From Tessaracoccus rhinocerotis (GTDB taxonomy: Bacteria > Actinomycetota > Actinomycetes > Propionibacteriales > Propionibacteriaceae), in NCBI RefSeq assembly GCF_007197885.1, contig NZ_VKKG01000001.1, forward strand, positions 62,001 to 126,000: 64,000 bases of DNA, written 5' to 3'. Position numbers and translations under genes: made by a program. This document shows, piece after piece, positions 25,432 through 34,591 of the stretch; the first letter of the stretch is position 1, and each line of letters starts with the position of its first letter. The notes beneath the pieces were generated by a model. The model made no database searches. It was not told the origin of the DNA and saw only the letters and a program-made list of their open reading frames with translations.

Positions 25432-26928
25432 TCATGGCTGAAGACCTTTGTTGTGGAGCCAGACGAGAGGGTCAGTGGTCCGACCGTTGGTGCGGACTTC
25501 GAGGTGGAGGTGTGGTCCGGATGCGTTGCCGCTCGCGCCCACTTCGCCGATATTCTGGCCGGCTGCGACCCGTTGTCCTTCATGGGCGGTGATTCGGGAC
25601 TGGTGGGCGTACCAGGTTTCGGTGCCGTCGGTGGCGCGGATTTTGGTGAGGTTGCCGTAGACGCCGTGGGTGTTGTGGGCGGAGATGATGGTGCCGGCGG
25701 TGACGGCTCGGATGGGTGTTCCGGTGGGGGCTGCGAAGTCGAGGCCGGTGTGTCGGGTGGCCCAACGGGTGCCCGGCTGTCCGTAGTGGGCCGAGATCCG
25801 GTACTTGCCCTTGTCTATCGGCAACACGGCCCCTGAGGCGCTAGTGGCTGGAGAGTCGGTTCCTTGGTCTCCGGCGACGCTGACGTGGACGTGGTCCAGG
25901 TGCGCTGCGGATGGGTCGGGTCCGGCGTAGCAGCTGCCTTCGGAGCAGTCTCGCCAACCCTTGCCTGCGTGCGCGACACTCCAGATCTTGCGGTCCCAGA
26001 TCACGTAGGTGACGCCCAGTGCGGTGGCGTTGGTTTGTGCCCAAGCAGCGATTTCGGTTCCGAGCGCGTGGCCGGTCGGGGTGTGCCAGTTGGGGATCAT
26101 GACGTCGACGGCGCGGCCGGTGCCGTGGTCTCGCGGGTCCCCGGGACGGAGGCCGCCGATGGTGCGGATCTGGGGCCATTTCGCGGCGACGCATCGCATC
26201 GCCCGAACCGCGTCGGGGGTCTGACCGTTCTCATTCCCAATGCTGTTTGGGGTGGCGGGGCAGTCCAGGCTCAGGTCGTGCGGTTCGCAGGGGTCGTTGA
26301 CTGTGGCGTTTGGGTTCTTCGCGAGGGCTGCGACGAGTGCGCTAGCGGCGGGTTCGTGTTTGGCGTAGGCGTCGGGGAGTGCCGATACCTGTACCTTCTG
26401 CGCAGCTTGGGCGATGGTGAGTTGTTGCCATCCGGGGATGTCGGCCAGTCCGGGGATGTGCCAGCCGTTGGTGGTGGTGTGCCCCTGGAAGAAGACTTGG
26501 GCTTGGTATCGGTCGTCGAGGAGGATCTCCATGTTTTCGGAGATGGTGGTGCCGTCGGCGTGCCAGCCAGGCAGGATGCGTTGTTGGAACAGGCCGATGT
26601 TGTGGTTGGCGTCGGGTCGTTTCGATCTGGGGTCGGCTCCGAGGCTGGATTCCCGCAGTGCGGTGGCGATCCCAACCACCGCCGCATGTGGGCCGAGGCC
26701 GACCTCAAGTGCAGTGTCATAGATGAGTGCTGCTCGTTGGAGTTGCCGTGGGGTCAGCCCACTTGTTGCCGGCAAATCCGCGTCCCAATTCTTGCAAGCC
26801 CCCGGTACTGCGGACTGGCGTTGGTCCGCCTGCGTGCCGCCGGCAATCATCGGGACCAGGATCGCCAGGATCAGTACGGGTGCGGTCACAAAGCCGATGA
26901 GAACTGCGGCGGTGGCGAGAAGTTTCAT
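25432..26928 (-). CDS. Conjugation cell-wall hydrolase with M23 peptidase domain
   Basis: A 498-residue exported enzyme. An N-terminal membrane segment is followed by a lytic-transglycosylase-like region (IATALRESSLGADP, about residues 90-105). A middle domain contains the HGTGRAVDVMI motif, and a C-terminal M23 domain shows TRHTGLDFAAPTGTPI (metal ligands His and Asp) and SGPHLHLEV (His-x-His). Such proteins (TcpG/TraG-like) open the peptidoglycan for the mating channel. It lies six bases downstream of the VirB4 gene, with a 212-base gap after it. Confidence 0.88.
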   Translation of the reverse strand: MKLLATAAVLIGFVTAPVLILAILVPMIAGGTQADQRQSAVPGACKNWDADLPATSGLTPRQLQRAALIYDTALEVGLGPHAAVVGIATALRESSLGADPRSKRPDANHNIGLFQQRILPGWHADGTTISENMEILLDDRYQAQVFFQGHTTTNGWHIPGLADIPGWQQLTIAQAAQKVQVSALPDAYAKHEPAASALVAALAKNPNATVNDPCEPHDLSLDCPATPNSIGNENGQTPDAVRAMRCVAAKWPQIRTIGGLRPGDPRDHGTGRAVDVMIPNWHTPTGHALGTEIAAWAQTNATALGVTYVIWDRKIWSVAHAGKGWRDCSEGSCYAGPDPSAAHLDHVHVSVAGDQGTDSPATSASGAVLPIDKGKYRISAHYGQPGTRWATRHTGLDFAAPTGTPIRAVTAGTIISAHNTHGVYGNLTKIRATDGTETWYAHQSRITAHEGQRVAAGQNIGEVGASGNASGPHLHLEVRTNGRTTDPLVWLHNKGLQP

Positions 26929-26934
26929 GTCAGG

Positions 26935-28419
26935 TCAGTGGAGGTTTTGGTTGGTGTGGGTGAGGGGTAGTTCGAGGTCTGGGTGGAGGGCGAGTTGGAC
27001 TTTGTAGGTTCGGGGTCCGACGCAGATGAGGGCGCGGCCTTTGCGGTTCATTGCCCAGCCGGTGACGGTGTTGCGGGCGATGGCGCCGAGGTCGAGGAGT
27101 TGTTCGAGGTCGTCGGCGACGGCGGCGTCTTGGCCGTAGAGGATTTTGATGTCGGCGAGGTGGAGGAGGTCTTTGGCTATCTGCGCGGCTTGGGTGCCGG
27201 CGTGGCCGGCGCCTTCGTAGTCGGAGGGTTTGTGGGATACGGCGACTTCGATGTCGCCGTGGGCGCGGCTGAGGCGCAGGTCGGCATCGAAGGCGGCTAC
27301 TGCGTCGGTTCCGAGGCGGAGTTGTTTCCAGGCTTCGTCGCGGACGTTGATCCGATTACCCCCACCGCTGGCTCGCATTGCTGATCCCCAAGAGGACAGG
27401 CAGGTCAGGGCCATTCCGGTGGCTTGGTCGCCGAGGTCTGCCAGTCGGGAAAGGGACAGGGACTGGATGGGTGCGGTCCAGTCGATCTGGATGGAGGTTT
27501 CGGAGTCGAAGATCCCTGCCAGGACTCCGGTGGACAGTTGCGCTGTCGCGTCCCGCAGCAGCCTGGTTTCGTCCAGGAATGCTTGCCGGTTGGGGAATCG
27601 GGTCTGGGTGATCAGGTCGGGGCTGGGTTCGTTGAGGGCTGCCCATATCTGCGGAAGCGCGATCGGCCGCAGCAGTCTCGAGTCGCTGGCGTGGTGGGTG
27701 AGGTGTTCGAGGACTGTCTTGAGGATTTGCTCTTGGCTGGGTCCGACGGGGACTCGGCGGTCCCCGATGGTTTGGGAGCCGATGAGGCTCCGGAGCAGGA
27801 CCAACCACCGGCCGAAAATGGTCTGAGCGCGGGTTTCGCGCTCGGCGCGGCTGAGGCGGTCCCATCCGATGGCGGCGGGGCCGGGGTCGAGGGGGTTGAG
27901 GCGGGTGGGCATGCCTGGGCCGATGGCGAAGGGTTCGACGCCGAAGTGGCGGCACAGGAGCTGGTATTCGTCCTTGGGGTCGCCGAGGATCAGGGCGCGG
28001 TATCCGAAGGCGAACATCCGGTTCAGGAACGCCTTCACCCATGCTGATTTCCCTCGGCCGGGTTTGCCGAAGATGAAGATGTTCGGGTTGGTCACCGGCA
28101 CTTGGTCGTCTTGGACCCAGCCGTGTGGGTCGACGTAGAAGGTGGAGCCGGACAGGACGTCGGTTCCCATCGGAGCCCCCGTAGGTGCGGTTGCGGCAGG
28201 GGCGACGAAGGGCCAGTAGAGGCCGGTCTGGTCGGATGTCATCCGATACTGCTTCACCGGGGCCCGCGCCGCCGCCCACCCGGCCCCGCGGCGGCGTTGC
28301 CCGCGCCAGGAGGGTGCTGTGGTGAATGGGCTCCGGACGGGTGTCTGGGGTGGGTTGTCGGGTTTCGTGGGGAGGGTGTGGCCGAAGTCGGACAGCAGTT
28401 TCCCGATTCCGCGGCCCAT
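26935..28419 (-). CDS. VirB4/TraC-type conjugation ATPase
   Basis: A 494-residue ATPase. Walker A is IFGKPGRGKSAWVKAFLN, followed by RALILGDPKDEYQLLCRHFG. The C-terminal RINVRDEAWKQLRLG is the Walker B equivalent with DEAW. VirB4 energises assembly of the type IV channel. The ATG at 28419 overlaps the SCO6880-like stop (ATGA); the open frame runs further upstream only as a shadow of that gene. The short N-terminal part relative to classical VirB4 suggests the SCO6880-type protein takes over that role. Confidence 0.9.
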   Translation of the reverse strand: MGRGIGKLLSDFGHTLPTKPDNPPQTPVRSPFTTAPSWRGQRRRGAGWAAARAPVKQYRMTSDQTGLYWPFVAPAATAPTGAPMGTDVLSGSTFYVDPHGWVQDDQVPVTNPNIFIFGKPGRGKSAWVKAFLNRMFAFGYRALILGDPKDEYQLLCRHFGVEPFAIGPGMPTRLNPLDPGPAAIGWDRLSRAERETRAQTIFGRWLVLLRSLIGSQTIGDRRVPVGPSQEQILKTVLEHLTHHASDSRLLRPIALPQIWAALNEPSPDLITQTRFPNRQAFLDETRLLRDATAQLSTGVLAGIFDSETSIQIDWTAPIQSLSLSRLADLGDQATGMALTCLSSWGSAMRASGGGNRINVRDEAWKQLRLGTDAVAAFDADLRLSRAHGDIEVAVSHKPSDYEGAGHAGTQAAQIAKDLLHLADIKILYGQDAAVADDLEQLLDLGAIARNTVTGWAMNRKGRALICVGPRTYKVQLALHPDLELPLTHTNQNLH

Positions 28420-29921
28420 CACAGTCCCCGGTGGGTGAGTGAGATGCCGAGTGGGATGTTGGCGGTGACGAAGGCGGAGTCCTGTGCGAGGTCGAGGCGT
28501 TGTGGTGCGAATCCTGCTTGTCGGATGGACGCGTCGAGGCGTCTGCCGAACTCTGTTATGGGTGCTGTGGTGGGGACGGTGGTTGAGCACACGACGTAGG
28601 GGTGCGTGAGGGTTGCTCCGAGGGCGAGTTGGTCTTCGACCTGGTCGAGTTTGGCTTGTTGGCGGCGGTCCTTGATGCCGGTGCGGATCCCGAGCCGGTC
28701 CCGGAGTCCTTGGCCGAGGCTGCTGGTGAACTCGGCCTGCGAGGCCTTCCTGTCCGCGACCGACTGCCGCTCGATCGGGAACACCACCGTCAGACTCCGC
28801 CGCTCCGAGACACTCGAGGGAACCAGCACACCGGCCAGGGCTCCCAGTGCTGTTCCCCGCTCCGGGAGTTTCAGTGTGGAGGTTACGGAGTGCCAGGCGT
28901 CGTGGGTCCAGTGCCGCACCGCCGGGATCGCGTGCGAAGGCCCGGCCAGCGCCCACGGCACCTCCGTGCACGATCCCGCGGCTGTGGCTTGCTGGGCTTG
29001 GGCTTGGATCAGGGCGGCGCGGTCGGCGGGTGCGAACCCGGTCCGGACTGCTGCTGCCAGTTGGGGTGAGGTGAGCCACTCAACGTTGCTGGCTCCGACG
29101 GCGCCGGTGAGTGCGGTCTCGGTTTCGGAGGCGACCGCGAGAAGGGCGCTCATCCTGCCAGCCAGTTTCCCGCCCAGGTGTTTGGCTTCCCGCGCCAGCC
29201 TCGCCTCGGGAACCACGACCGTGATGAAGCATTCGCTGCGGGTGCCTGCCTGGCCCCAGCGCAACAGTTCGATGTTGGTGGCCACTGACGCATCCGGCGC
29301 CCCATCGGTGATGTTCTCCCGTAGCCACAGTTCCCGCTCGGCGCAGTCATCAGGGGTGGCGCGCACCATCACATGGAGCTCAGTGATCAGGTCCCCACGG
29401 GCGGCGGTGTCGACCAGATCCGTCATGCCAGCTGCGAACCGGGCCAGCTCGGTCTGGTCGGACATTGCGGTGCCCTCGTGTTCCACCCGTGCGGTGATCG
29501 CCCACGTCCTGGCCGCGGAGTTCTTGATCATCGCGATTCGGTGCTGCTCCAACCCCGTGGGTGGGCCCTCCAGCACTTCGAGGGGCTGCAGAACGCCGGG
29601 CATGTCCAACTCCTCCAAGCATCGCAGCCGACCACGTTCGGCCCTCGAGGTGAATTCTGACCAGCCGGTCAGGGCTGAGATCCCGAACCCAGTGGCTGCT
29701 GCCATCCACCCGATGCTGGAGCGGCCCCCGATGGGGACCACGGTCAGAACTACTACGAGTCCCCACAGGAGTAGGAAGACTCCCATGGCGGGCCAGCGTT
29801 GGGCGCTGATGGCGAACCAGATCGGGAAGGATGCGGCGATGATGATGCCGATCTGGACCGGGCTGAGGCCCAGCAGCCATCCGGTGCGGGTCTGGGTGAA
29901 GTTCCTAAACGTCGTTGTCAC
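28419..29921 (-). CDS. SCO6880-type conjugation membrane protein
   Basis: A 500-residue protein of the SCO6880 family, found in actinobacterial type IV secretion operons next to VirB4. Two transmembrane segments near the N-terminus (about residues 20-37 and 43-60, PrgI-like) are followed by a VirB4-N-like soluble part (ELHVMVRATPDD, ITVVVPEARLAREAKHLGGK, DRLGIRTGIKDRR). The GTG at 29921 is chosen because the longer frame is a shadow of the Gly-rich tail of the upstream gene. It overlaps that gene by 17 bases. Confidence 0.82.
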   Translation of the reverse strand: MTTTFRNFTQTRTGWLLGLSPVQIGIIIAASFPIWFAISAQRWPAMGVFLLLWGLVVVLTVVPIGGRSSIGWMAAATGFGISALTGWSEFTSRAERGRLRCLEELDMPGVLQPLEVLEGPPTGLEQHRIAMIKNSAARTWAITARVEHEGTAMSDQTELARFAAGMTDLVDTAARGDLITELHVMVRATPDDCAERELWLRENITDGAPDASVATNIELLRWGQAGTRSECFITVVVPEARLAREAKHLGGKLAGRMSALLAVASETETALTGAVGASNVEWLTSPQLAAAVRTGFAPADRAALIQAQAQQATAAGSCTEVPWALAGPSHAIPAVRHWTHDAWHSVTSTLKLPERGTALGALAGVLVPSSVSERRSLTVVFPIERQSVADRKASQAEFTSSLGQGLRDRLGIRTGIKDRRQQAKLDQVEDQLALGATLTHPYVVCSTTVPTTAPITEFGRRLDASIRQAGFAPQRLDLAQDSAFVTANIPLGISLTHRGL

Positions 29922-31416
29922 TGTGCTCCTCCTGGACGATGGCCGTTGGGGGTCGCTTCCCCCTGGTTCGGGTGGCGGTGTGGTGTGGGCGGCGGGTGTC
30001 TCCGGCTGGGTCATAGGGGTAGCTGGGATCCCCCGACCCCATACCGCTGGCAGAGTCCCCCACGATCCCCGACGTGACGGCTCCGGCGGCTTTGAATGCA
30101 CCCACCAGCGCCTTCGCACCAGCGAGCGCAACCATCCCGACTCCACCCGCCACTCCCCCAGCAGCAGCCCCACCCGACGAGGCGGCACCACCTGCGCCCC
30201 CACCGACGGAGGATCCAGCTGCGCCGCCACCGGCGCCGGCGCGGTCCGTCCCGGCGGCAGTGGACCCGCCCGTGGCGGGGGCGGCGGGAGGCTTGGATGG
30301 TCCACCGGTTCCGCCCTGAGTTCCAGTAGATCTCGATGGGACGCTGCTACCGGTGGTTGTTCCTCCGAGGCTGCTGGTTTGGGCTCCTTCGGTGCGAGCC
30401 GTGGTGGCGGTTTCTGAGCTGCCGGTCTGGTTGGTGGCTTTGTCGGTGGCGTGTTCGGCGAGTTTGGTCTGCATCTGGCCCAGGCCGTGTCCTGCGGCGG
30501 TGGTGGGGTGGAGTGAGGCTCTGAAGTTGGCGCCTGAGGTGGTGCCGGGGTCGATGAACGCGAGCAGTCGGAAGAGTGCGAAGGGGCTCCAGGAGGCGAC
30601 CAGGATCATCGCCACCGCTGGCACTGCCATTGCTGCGGCCTTTTGGACGTCGTCGGCTTGGCCGAGGACCACGCTGTTGGCGATCTGGATACCGATGCCC
30701 AGCATCAAGGTCATCAGGATCGGCGCCAACGCCGCGGCGTGGAACCAGCGGAACGTCTTCCAGAACCACACCTTCAACGGCTCGTACAGCAGCCCTGCAG
30801 CTGCGATCGGAGCGGTGGCGGTGAGGACCACCAACGCGACCGAGCGGCCCAGGAGCACGATGATGTGGCTGAGGGCGGCGAGCCAGAGCACGAGGCCGAG
30901 GACGAGGAGCACGGTTGCGACGACGCCGGAGACGGCGGTCTCGGCGAGGTCGAAGCCGGGTACCTCCAGATCGGACATGGTGGTGATTCCCAGCATTTCG
31001 CGCATCAGGGCTTGGTTGATTCCTGCGACGGCGGTGACCACCGCCGCGGCGTAGGTGAAGGCGATGGTGGAGATCAGCAGGAACTGCACCGCTCCCAGGA
31101 GCAACGACCCCAACGATTTCGCGTCGCGGCGGACTACGGCCACGATCAGGTGCACCACCGTCAAGATCAATGCCAACACCAACGCGAACCACGAGGTGGT
31201 GCTGTAGGCATACGTCAACGCGTTCGGTGATCCGTCGCGGTTGGCAGCAGACAGGGATGGGGTCAGGAGCCACTCCCCCATCTCGAGCACGATCCGGAAC
31301 ACCCACAGTCCGGCACCCCAAACGCCCATGCAGATGCTGATCCACAACGAGGCAACGATCCTGCCGCCGGCGGCAGCGAGGTCGGCGAAGATCTGGATAG
31401 CGACATCCCAAGGCAT
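29905..31416 (-). CDS. VirB6/TrbL-like multispanning conjugation protein
   Basis: A 503-residue protein with about seven to eight transmembrane segments in its first 310 residues (WFALVLALILTVVHLIVAVV, SLLLGAVQFLLISTIAFTYA, AVSGVVATVLLVLGLVLWLA, APILMTLMLGIGIQIAN) and a low-complexity Gly/Ala/Ser/Thr tail. This is the layout of VirB6/TrbL channel proteins in Gram-positive elements. The ATG at 31416 lies six bases after the upstream stop; the longer frame has no membrane signal. Confidence 0.8.
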   Translation of the reverse strand: MPWDVAIQIFADLAAAGGRIVASLWISICMGVWGAGLWVFRIVLEMGEWLLTPSLSAANRDGSPNALTYAYSTTSWFALVLALILTVVHLIVAVVRRDAKSLGSLLLGAVQFLLISTIAFTYAAAVVTAVAGINQALMREMLGITTMSDLEVPGFDLAETAVSGVVATVLLVLGLVLWLAALSHIIVLLGRSVALVVLTATAPIAAAGLLYEPLKVWFWKTFRWFHAAALAPILMTLMLGIGIQIANSVVLGQADDVQKAAAMAVPAVAMILVASWSPFALFRLLAFIDPGTTSGANFRASLHPTTAAGHGLGQMQTKLAEHATDKATNQTGSSETATTARTEGAQTSSLGGTTTGSSVPSRSTGTQGGTGGPSKPPAAPATGGSTAAGTDRAGAGGGAAGSSVGGGAGGAASSGGAAAGGVAGGVGMVALAGAKALVGAFKAAGAVTSGIVGDSASGMGSGDPSYPYDPAGDTRRPHHTATRTRGKRPPTAIVQEEHSDNDV

Positions 31417-31421
31417 CACGA

Positions 31422-32192
31422 TCAGTCCTGTTCCCAGGTCAGCCAACCGGCCTGCCGGGCGAGGTCGGTTCCGGGCCATGTCGACGGTGCGGGTGGTGGG
31501 TGGGATCCTTCGGCGATCAGCCAGCGGGTGCCGTCCCACGCCATCCGTTCACAGTGTCCGTAGGCGATCCGGGCGGTCTCGACGTTGGTGTAGGTGAGGT
31601 CCAGCAACACACACGCAACCACCCACCCGGGACCGTCGCTGCCTTTGATCTGCGCTGCAACGGGGACGACCCACATCGTGGCCGGCGACTCCAACCCCAG
31701 CGGCATCCCAGCCTGCTCCAGGAACCCTTGCACCAGCAGCAACACCGGCCACACCGGCTCGGCCTCTGGATCCTGAATCCAGGCCGCCTGCACCTGCCTG
31801 GCATGATTCAGATCCATCCACCCGAGTACTGATGCAAGGATCTCGCCCAGTTGCGCGGCCGCACCAGCCTCGGTTTGCGGGAACCCGGTAGGGATCCCCG
31901 CCGCACCCGTATCTGTGGGCGGCGGGATTATGATCTTCTCGGCCGGGGTCAGGGCTGGGGTGCCCGAGGTCGCGTCCTCAGGAGTGACCTGAAGCATCGG
32001 CTGGGCGGCGATCTGGTCTCGCACATTGGATCCGACTGACTGCATCGGTTCGACGACGACGTCCGTGTTCCCGGTGTTGGTGGTGTCGAAGAATGTGAAG
32101 TAGACGGCCAGGGCGAGGCCGGTGATCAGGATCAGTGCCATTGCGGTGGTGGCGGCGATGAGTTTCAGGGCTGCTTGTCTGGTTGATGTCAT
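31422..32192 (-). CDS. Single-pass conjugation protein, VirB8/TcpC-like position
   Basis: A 256-residue protein with one N-terminal transmembrane segment (about residues 10-33, LIAATTAMALILITGLALAV) and an extracytoplasmic domain. The topology and place between pilin-like and VirB6-like genes fit the VirB8/TcpC slot, but I see no clear sequence motif of that family. Confidence 0.65.
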   Translation of the reverse strand: MTSTRQAALKLIAATTAMALILITGLALAVYFTFFDTTNTGNTDVVVEPMQSVGSNVRDQIAAQPMLQVTPEDATSGTPALTPAEKIIIPPPTDTGAAGIPTGFPQTEAGAAAQLGEILASVLGWMDLNHARQVQAAWIQDPEAEPVWPVLLLVQGFLEQAGMPLGLESPATMWVVPVAAQIKGSDGPGWVVACVLLDLTYTNVETARIAYGHCERMAWDGTRWLIAEGSHPPPAPSTWPGTDLARQAGWLTWEQD

Positions 32193-32210
32193 GTCGAGTC
32201 GGGTCCCTTG

Positions 32211-32591
32211 TTAGCGGGTGACGCAGCCGTCGCCGAGGAACCCGGCCAGGATGCCGGGGACCACGAGGTAGAGCAGGCCAGCTCCCAGCACCACGAACAG
32301 TCCGATCAGGCCGGCCTTGCCGACGTGGGGCATTGAGAAGATCTTCCCGAACAGGACCATCCCGACAGCAGCGAGGATCCCTGCTGGGAATGCCACCCAC
32401 ACCAGGAACCAGGCGAACCAGCCCAGGAACTGATCAACCAGCGGCTGCGCACCGGTTGGCGCCATCGGACACACCTTCCCGCGCGGCGGATCCGCATCCG
32501 CCGACACGAATCCAGTCATCTCCCAGACGCGGTCACCGGCCTGGAGGACGAAGAGGTTGAAGCGGGTCATCAGCAGGGCAAGGGTCAGCAT
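32211..32591 (-). CDS. Small two-pass membrane protein (VirB2/TrbC-like position)
   Basis: A 126-residue protein with two C-terminal transmembrane segments (about residues 57-82, FAWFLVWVAFPAGILAAVGM, and 93-118, GLIGLFVVLGAGLLYLVVPG) and an N-terminal hydrophobic stretch. Small two-pass proteins in this slot of type IV operons are often pilin-like (VirB2/TrbC). The start overlaps the MinD-like gene by seven bases. Confidence 0.6.
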   Translation of the reverse strand: MLTLALLMTRFNLFVLQAGDRVWEMTGFVSADADPPRGKVCPMAPTGAQPLVDQFLGWFAWFLVWVAFPAGILAAVGMVLFGKIFSMPHVGKAGLIGLFVVLGAGLLYLVVPGILAGFLGDGCVTR

Positions 32592-33289
32592 GAGGGGTCG
32601 ACCTCCAGGTCATCAACGAAACGAGCAACAGCACCAAGCAACGACTTCGGCAACACCGCCGTGGTGACACCTGAGCGGGCAAGGTCCGAACACTCAGGCA
32701 CGGTGTGGATCAGGTCATCGGCGATGGCTGACCGCAGCAGTGGGCTGAGGGACGCGGCCACAGCCTTCGGCCATGCCCGCACCGGCGCCCCAACGACCAC
32801 CACAACCGTGGGCGACTCCGGCAGGGTTTCGAGCAGGATCGACAATCGACGAAGACTCGGGACACTGCACCGCGCCACCACAACCAACGCGGCGCTGGCT
32901 GGAACCGGTGGGGCGTCACCGGTCCAGGAGCCGACGTCGACGATCGCGATTCCCGGGGAGTTGCGGATGGTGGCGGTAGGTTGCTCGCGGCGTTCGATCA
33001 GCAACCCGTCGCGGGTTCCCAGCCGCCACCCGTCCTGTTCACCGAGTTCTGACGTTGTGGCCTCGGCCAGGCCGGAGGCCCACGGCTGGCACAATTCCAC
33101 CAACCTCGCAGCCCCGAGAGTTTCGGCGATGGCGAGGGCGGTGACTGTGGTGCCGACGCCACCCCCGAGGCCCATCACAGCGATTATCGAGCTGTCGCTG
33201 GGCCAGTCGGTGTTGGTGCGGAAGGTGCCGGCTTGGAGGCCGTGGACAGCGGCGCGGAGTTCTTCGAGAGCGAATGCTGGGGCTGTCAT
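32585..33289 (-). CDS. MinD/ParA-like protein with degenerate P-loop
   Basis: A 234-residue protein with the SIMIBI/ParA fold pattern. The loop reads IIAVMGLGGGVGTTVTALAI where an active ParA/MinD would have KGGVGKTT: both the signature lysine and the P-loop lysine are missing. The later strand GIAIVDVGSWTGDAPP matches the Walker B position, and ALVVVARCSVPSLRRLSIL the next strand. It may bind nucleotide weakly or serve as a scaffold. It is part of the type IV secretion operon and overlaps both neighbours by a few bases. Confidence 0.72.
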   Translation of the reverse strand: MTAPAFALEELRAAVHGLQAGTFRTNTDWPSDSSIIAVMGLGGGVGTTVTALAIAETLGAARLVELCQPWASGLAEATTSELGEQDGWRLGTRDGLLIERREQPTATIRNSPGIAIVDVGSWTGDAPPVPASAALVVVARCSVPSLRRLSILLETLPESPTVVVVVGAPVRAWPKAVAASLSPLLRSAIADDLIHTVPECSDLARSGVTTAVLPKSLLGAVARFVDDLEVDPSC

Positions 33290-33456
33290 GGTCGTCGCCT
33301 CAGCGCATTCTGCAAGTCTTCGGGGTCGAGTTCAGCGAGGCGGGTGCGGGCCTCGTGCGCGACCCGCAGTGTCTCTGCCCAACGGCTGATCTGCCTGGCA
33401 GCTTCAGCATCCTGCTTCGCAGCTGCCAGCAACGCCTTCACCTCAACTTCGGCCAT
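33286..33456 (-). CDS. Small hypothetical protein of the conjugation operon
   Basis: A 56-residue charged helical protein (MAEVEVKALLAAAKQDAEAA ... EDLQNALRRRP). The start at 33456 has AGGAGG a few bases upstream (from the plus-strand text TACCTCCTTCC); the longer frame is unsupported. It overlaps the MinD-like gene by four bases. No family recognised. Confidence 0.6.
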   Translation of the reverse strand: MAEVEVKALLAAAKQDAEAARQISRWAETLRVAHEARTRLAELDPEDLQNALRRRP

Positions 33457-33519
33457 GATGTACCTCCTTCCCCCAAGGCAGGCCCCCCGAACACGGTCCA
33501 CAGCGCAACCCATCGGGTC

Positions 33520-34338
33520 TCAGCGTCTGGTTCCGGCCGCGTGCCGCAGCGTCCCCAACGTCTGACGAGCCCGGTACTGCAGCTGGTTGACCGAAAGGCC
33601 ACGCTCGGACGCAAGCCGGGCACACGCGGTGCGGGAAGTGATTCCGGCGTTGGATCGGGCCGTGATCCCCTCATCGGTGGCGATCACCGCAAGCTGCAGC
33701 AGCACGTCCAGATCGGACGCGCTCACCCCACCGCTGCGGATCGCCCACCAGTACAGGCCACTGGCCTCCAACGCTTGATCCCCCGAAGATGCTGATGGCA
33801 TCCGTCCGAACTCTTCGGGCTCCAGGTGCATCCGCTCCCGCCACGCACGGTCCCCGCGGTCGCCCCAACCGAACTCCCGGTCCACCGAGCGACGCACCGA
33901 CCGCAGGATCGCCGCCGGGATCCACGCATCCGGCGGCGCCTGCCACGGATAATCCAGGATTGTGGTCCACACATACCCAGCGACCACCGCCTCCACCTCA
34001 CCCGAGGCCACGTCGCCCCGGCACCTGCGAGCCGTCAAAGCCCCAATTCCCGGCACCAACAAATGCACCATCACCGCCACAGCCCGATGCGACCCAACCT
34101 CGTCCTGCGTGAGACGCCCCAACGCGGCGAACAAGGTCTCGACCTCGTCATGGCTGGCGCGATCGCGCCACAGCTCCAGCCGCTGGACCGACCCGAAACG
34201 GCCCACTGCTTCTTCGCCGGCGGTCCACTCGGGCCAGGTGAGGTTCGCTTCCTCAACCAGATCGGCGATGCCCAATGCCTGTCGTACACACATGATGTCC
34301 TCCACGAAATCGGTGAATAGTTCGTGGCTGACACTCAC
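33520..34338 (-). CDS. Putative helix-turn-helix regulator leading the conjugation operon
   Basis: A 272-residue protein. The C-terminal part (ARSNAGITSRTACARLASER, then GLSVNQLQYRARQTLGTLRH) looks like a sigma region 4-type or other helix-turn-helix; the rest is helical and Trp-rich and not recognised. The frame is open to 34404, but that stretch contains the CGTACCCCC repeats. The GTG at 34338 with AAGGGGAG about ten bases upstream is therefore preferred. It heads the operon that runs down to 22774 and may regulate it through those repeats (inference). Confidence 0.6.
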   Translation of the reverse strand: MSVSHELFTDFVEDIMCVRQALGIADLVEEANLTWPEWTAGEEAVGRFGSVQRLELWRDRASHDEVETLFAALGRLTQDEVGSHRAVAVMVHLLVPGIGALTARRCRGDVASGEVEAVVAGYVWTTILDYPWQAPPDAWIPAAILRSVRRSVDREFGWGDRGDRAWRERMHLEPEEFGRMPSASSGDQALEASGLYWWAIRSGGVSASDLDVLLQLAVIATDEGITARSNAGITSRTACARLASERGLSVNQLQYRARQTLGTLRHAAGTRR

Positions 34339-34357
34339 CCCTGCACATCTCCCCTTC

Positions 34358-34434
34358 CGTACCCCCAACCGCATACCCCCAAGGGGGTACGCAAACCCAA
34401 ACAACCTGTGACAAGGGGCAAGGAAACATACCCC
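34358..34434. promoter_or_regulatory. CGTACCCCC operator-like repeat cluster
   Basis: Four copies of (G/A)TACCCC: CGTACCCCC at 34358-34366, ATACCCCC at 34373-34380, the inverted GGGGGTACG at 34383-34391 and CATACCCC at 34427-34434. The second and third form a near-perfect palindrome, ATACCCCC-AA-GGGGGTAC. The cluster sits between divergent regulator genes, so it is a likely protein-binding site controlling both. Confidence 0.6.
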
Positions 34435-34591
34435 AACTCACCAGCGCGCAAGCGCGTGCCAGCCAGCAGATCCATGACGGTTGGCTGTCCGCCAGCGAAG
34501 GCGACGGACGATCTGGAACACTCGACGACAGATGGATGGCCGACGAGGACCACCACCTCTGGCCTGCGAACTCAAAGGGGATGCGCGAACG

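Noticed and set aside
28420-29079. N-terminal extension of the VirB4 frame
   Set aside because: Composition is Arg/Pro shadow of the SCO6880-type gene; the ATGA overlap at 28419 gives the natural start.
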